A stretch of DNA of 6,561 nucleotides, from assembly GCA_002796045.1 (NCBI GenBank), contig PCVM01000067.1, positions 1-6,561 of the forward strand. The letters run 5' to 3'. Source of the stretch: Candidatus Roizmanbacteria bacterium CG11_big_fil_rev_8_21_14_0_20_36_8. Lineage in GTDB: Bacteria > Patescibacteriota > Microgenomatia > UBA1406 > GWC2-37-13. A model generated the notes under the pieces. The model ran no database searches, was not told the origin of the DNA, and saw only the letters and a list, made by a program, of their open reading frames with translations. Every line of letters starts with the position of its first letter. The stretch's first letter is position 1. Position numbers and translations under genes: made by a program. Shown in pieces: positions 5,103 to 6,561 of the stretch.

Positions 5103-5240
5103 AAGTTATCTCTAAACTGTCATGCTGAATTCCCGCCTGCATCGCTTATGCGAAAGTATTGCGGGCACGGCATTTCGGCATCTTTCTGGATTCTGAAACA
5201 AGTTCAGAATGACAAGTTAGAATGGGTTTAAAGATAACTT
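5103..5240. repeat. 138-bp nested palindromic (REP/MITE-like) element
   Basis: Outer arms AAGTTATCTCTAAAC (5103-5117) and GTTTAAAGATAACTT (5226-5240) are inverted with 14 of 15 matches. Directly inside are TGTCATGCTGAATT (5118-5131) and AGTTCAGAATGACA (5201-5214), inverted with 12 of 14 matches. The interior holds a perfect 8-bp hairpin ATTCTGAA-ACAAG-TTCAGAAT (5190-5210), a hairpin TCGC-TTAT-GCGA (5142-5153) inside a CCCGC/GCGGG pair (5132-5136, 5161-5165), and a direct repeat CGGCAT (5168-5173, 5176-5181). It is clearly more GC-rich than its flanks and contains no ORF of note. The CTGAAACAAGTTCAG core resembles a repeat I recall from intergenic regions of many unrelated bacteria; this is memory, not a search. 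No clear target-site duplication is seen. It lies between two minus-strand genes and could end or stabilise the serine-hydrolase transcript. Confidence 0.75.
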
Positions 5241-5254
5241 ATGTACAATAATAT

Positions 5255-6235
5255 TTATTCACTAAAATATTCATACACCCTTTCAGAAATTTTTGCCATC
5301 ATTTCTTTGGCATCAGGCTCATTCTCTCCTTCTGACATTATAGTAATTATGTAATCACCGTTTGCTGTGTAAACAATTCCCGCGTCATGAGTCACTGTAT
5401 ATAAATGCCCAGTCTTATGTGCAATTTTGACTTTATCAGTAATATATTTTGGAATACTGTCATTCAACTCCTGAGCTAGTAATAGTTCAATCATATCATT
5501 TGTATATTGCTCATTTGCAAACTCTCCCCTGTATAATTTTTCAAAAAACAAATTCATGTCATGCGCAGTTGTTACTGGAGGTTGAGAAATTTGTGATTGA
5601 TCAAATCCAAAATCAAGTAAAAATTTACTAAGTGAAACAACACCAATCTTTTCGTTAAGAAGCAATGCAGCATAATTGTCAGAGACAGTGATCATCTTGT
5701 TTAAAGCCTCACGTACTGTAAACTCAACAGTTCCAGATTGTAAATCTGCATCTTCTGTCGCAATATTAAATTTTTTATTCAATATAGTTACATCTTGTTT
5801 TAAGTTATCGTCTATACTCAAACTCCCCTCTTCAATCTTCTGGAACACAACTGCCATAACCCAAATCTTATATAGACTCGCAGTTAGAAATTCTTTATCT
5901 TCATTTATATACAATGACTCTCCTGTTTCAAGGTTCTTTACTGCAACTGCATATTTATCTTTTTTATTTTGTAGTTCGTCATAAACGAGTAGGTCCAAGG
6001 TGCTTGAAGGTGTTATTACTAATGACTTTATTCCTACACCTGTGTTTTTTGTTTCAACACCTTGGATGACAGGTTTGCTATTTAAAAAAGAAGAATATTG
6101 AAGTGTAAAAATCATTGAACTTGTTAATATTACAGCAAAAACCAAACACATTCCCCATTTACTCTTAAATCTCGATCGAAATTTAAGGTTATTTAGTGGA
6201 GTATAATTTAGTACAGTGTAATTGGAAATATTCAT
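5255..6235 (-). CDS. Membrane-anchored class A beta-lactamase-fold serine hydrolase (no clear Glu166)
   Basis: The 326-residue protein belongs to the class A beta-lactamase / penicillin-binding-like serine hydrolases. The catalytic set is S120-LYK-123 (SxxK), S185-D186-N187 (SDN) and K274-T275-G276 (KTG) before a typical strand (THDAGIVYT). The N-terminus is a basic cytoplasmic stretch (KFRSRFKSKWG, 18-28), one transmembrane helix (about 29-46), then a roughly 40-residue linker before the domain at about residue 80. It should be anchored with the enzyme outside the membrane. SDN to KTG spans 89 residues, against 104 in TEM-type enzymes. The region corresponding to the omega loop (ISQPPVTTAHDM, 216-227) has no E-x-x-x-N, the general base needed for deacylation. 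Efficient beta-lactam hydrolysis is therefore unlikely; a role on peptidoglycan peptides or another acyl substrate is more plausible. This is inference, not evidence of drug resistance. The in-frame Met29 start is less likely because it removes the basic anchor flank. Confidence 0.88.
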   Translation of the reverse strand: MNISNYTVLNYTPLNNLKFRSRFKSKWGMCLVFAVILTSSMIFTLQYSSFLNSKPVIQGVETKNTGVGIKSLVITPSSTLDLLVYDELQNKKDKYAVAVKNLETGESLYINEDKEFLTASLYKIWVMAVVFQKIEEGSLSIDDNLKQDVTILNKKFNIATEDADLQSGTVEFTVREALNKMITVSDNYAALLLNEKIGVVSLSKFLLDFGFDQSQISQPPVTTAHDMNLFFEKLYRGEFANEQYTNDMIELLLAQELNDSIPKYITDKVKIAHKTGHLYTVTHDAGIVYTANGDYIITIMSEGENEPDAKEMMAKISERVYEYFSE

Positions 6236-6238
6236 TTG

Positions 6239-6271
6239 ATTATATATTCTTTTTTTAGTATTAGTATATCA
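6239..6271 (-). promoter_or_regulatory. Promoter region of the serine hydrolase
   Basis: Two candidates read on the minus strand. TGA-TATACT (6263-6271) is an extended -10 with 5 of 6 hexamer matches and would give a leader of about 20 nt. A perfect TATAAT (6239-6244) ends only 3 nt before the ATG at 6235, too close for a start at the ATG. The first is therefore preferred. The leader is A-rich with no Shine-Dalgarno sequence. Confidence 0.4.
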
Positions 6272-6368
6272 AAAGCTCAAGGAAGAAAATTATTCAACTA
6301 ACAACAACTAGCTAACCAATTTAGCACGCAGGTCAATTTAAAATAAAATATAAAGTAACTCTCTCTAA

Positions 6369-6397
6369 TGGATATTATTAACTCATTTTGATAAAAT
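6369..6397 (+). promoter_or_regulatory. Promoter of the tRNA-Glu gene
   Basis: TGGATA (6369-6374, 4 of 6) and TAAAAT (6392-6397, 5 of 6) are 17 nt apart, and TGA directly before the -10 makes it an extended -10 box. The expected start is about 6404, some 8 nt before the mature tRNA 5' end. It is divergent from the serine-hydrolase promoter. Confidence 0.5.
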
Positions 6398-6411
6398 AGT
6401 ATTTCGATGCT

Positions 6412-6488
6412 GGCCCCATCGTCTAGCGGCCTAGGACACCAGGTTTTCATCCTGGGAATCAGGGGTTCGAATCCCCTTGGGGTCACCA
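6412..6488 (+). tRNA. tRNA-Glu (anticodon UUC), CCA encoded
   Basis: The 77-nt sequence folds into a full cloverleaf. The acceptor is GGCCCCA/TGGGGTC with one G-U pair. The D stem is GTCT/GGAC around AGCGGCCTA, the anticodon stem CCAGG/CCTGG, the anticodon loop TTTTCAT with TTC at 6446-6448, and the variable loop GAATC. The T stem is AGGGG/CCCCT around TTCGAAT. A discriminator A (6485) is followed by genomically encoded CCA (6486-6488). The D arm and TTTTCA loop are typical of bacterial tRNA-Glu. It decodes GAA and GAG. The minus-strand ORF that crosses it is an antisense artefact. Confidence 0.97.
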
Positions 6489-6544
6489 AGAGGGATATAA
6501 GCATTTTCAAACTGGTAAATGTATTGATATAGCGTGCTAATTTC

Positions 6545-6555
6545 GGGGTTCGAAT
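6545..6555 (+). repeat. Copy of the tRNA T-arm core after tRNA-Glu
   Basis: GGGGTTCGAAT at 6545-6555 repeats exactly the T-arm segment of the tRNA at 6462-6472, 83 bp away. The following AGCCTG does not pair with the G run, so this is not an intact T arm as far as visible. It could be a tRNA remnant, an attachment-site-like duplication, or chance; the window ends 6 bases later. Confidence 0.3.
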
Positions 6556-6561
6556 AGCCTG

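Larger units (their letters stand above)
6318..6543. repeat. Inverted repeat pair flanking tRNA-Glu
   Basis: AATTTAGCACGC (6318-6329) and GCGTGCTAATTT (6532-6543) are inverted copies with 11 of 12 matches, including 9 exact consecutive pairs (TTAGCACGC/GCGTGCTAA), about 200 bp apart and either side of the tRNA. A pair of this length could arise by chance in a window of this size. Confidence 0.3.

Noticed and set aside
5255..6235. Antibiotic-resistance beta-lactamase
   Set aside because: The SxxK, SDN and KTG motifs fit, but no E-x-x-x-N is found in the omega-loop region and the protein is membrane-anchored, so a resistance call is not supported.
6298..6510. Minus-strand 70-codon ORF over the tRNA (contains TPRGFEPLIPRMKTW)
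   Set aside because: It is the antisense translation of tRNA-Glu, a well-known false-gene pattern, and runs on into low-complexity intergenic sequence.
6430..6561. Second open minus-strand frame entering from the right edge and ending in the tRNA
   Set aside because: Its end is again antisense tRNA sequence (GDPKGIRTPDSQ); the remainder is too short and unrecognised to call a gene.
1..6561. Alternative genetic code (TGA as sense)
   Set aside because: All recognised genes end in TAA or TAG, which prompted the question, but conserved Gly and Trp positions are encoded by normal codons and no in-frame TGA occurs in the conserved genes.

Overview
This is an AT-rich bacterial chromosome segment of compact housekeeping genes. 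The gene complement, very small or absent intergenic gaps, absence of convincing Shine-Dalgarno sequences, and small membrane and zinc-ribbon proteins fit a small-genome, uncultivated bacterium. The Candidate Phyla Radiation (Patescibacteria) is my best guess, but this is inference and not a placement by phylogeny. The standard genetic code explains every gene; all stops seen are TAA or TAG.

Layout. Positions 1-2105 (minus strand) hold the first 14 codons of uvrA, cut by the window edge, preceded by a complete uvrB: two subunits of nucleotide excision repair. A 39-bp divergent junction with two back-to-back TATAAT boxes separates uvrB from a plus-strand pair (2145-3723): a class I SAM-dependent methyltransferase of the RlmI-like type, then rsmI (16S rRNA 2'-O-methyltransferase) 10 bp later. 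The rsmI stop codon directly touches the stop codon of an opposing small membrane-protein gene (3724-3932) whose reading frame is broken at a run of seven T. That gene follows, after 10 bp, a minus-strand gene for a protein made of three topoisomerase-I-type C4 zinc ribbons (3943-4506).

Positions 4507-4765 carry no conventional gene but contain promoter-like sequences on both strands and two tiny overlapping ORFs. A three-helix membrane protein (4766-5074), a 138-bp palindromic repeat element (5103-5240) and a membrane-anchored beta-lactamase-fold serine hydrolase that appears to lack the class A general base (5255-6235) follow on the minus strand. A tRNA-Glu(UUC) with encoded CCA lies on the plus strand at 6412-6488.

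The genes do not form one pathway: DNA repair, rRNA modification, a nucleic-acid-binding candidate, and cell-envelope functions lie side by side. The most distinctive signals are the placement of -10 hexamers 5-7 nt before several start codons (leaderless mRNA signature), the frame-broken two-helix gene, the triple zinc-ribbon protein, and the palindromic element. I found no clear defence system, CRISPR array, transposase or other complete new system.
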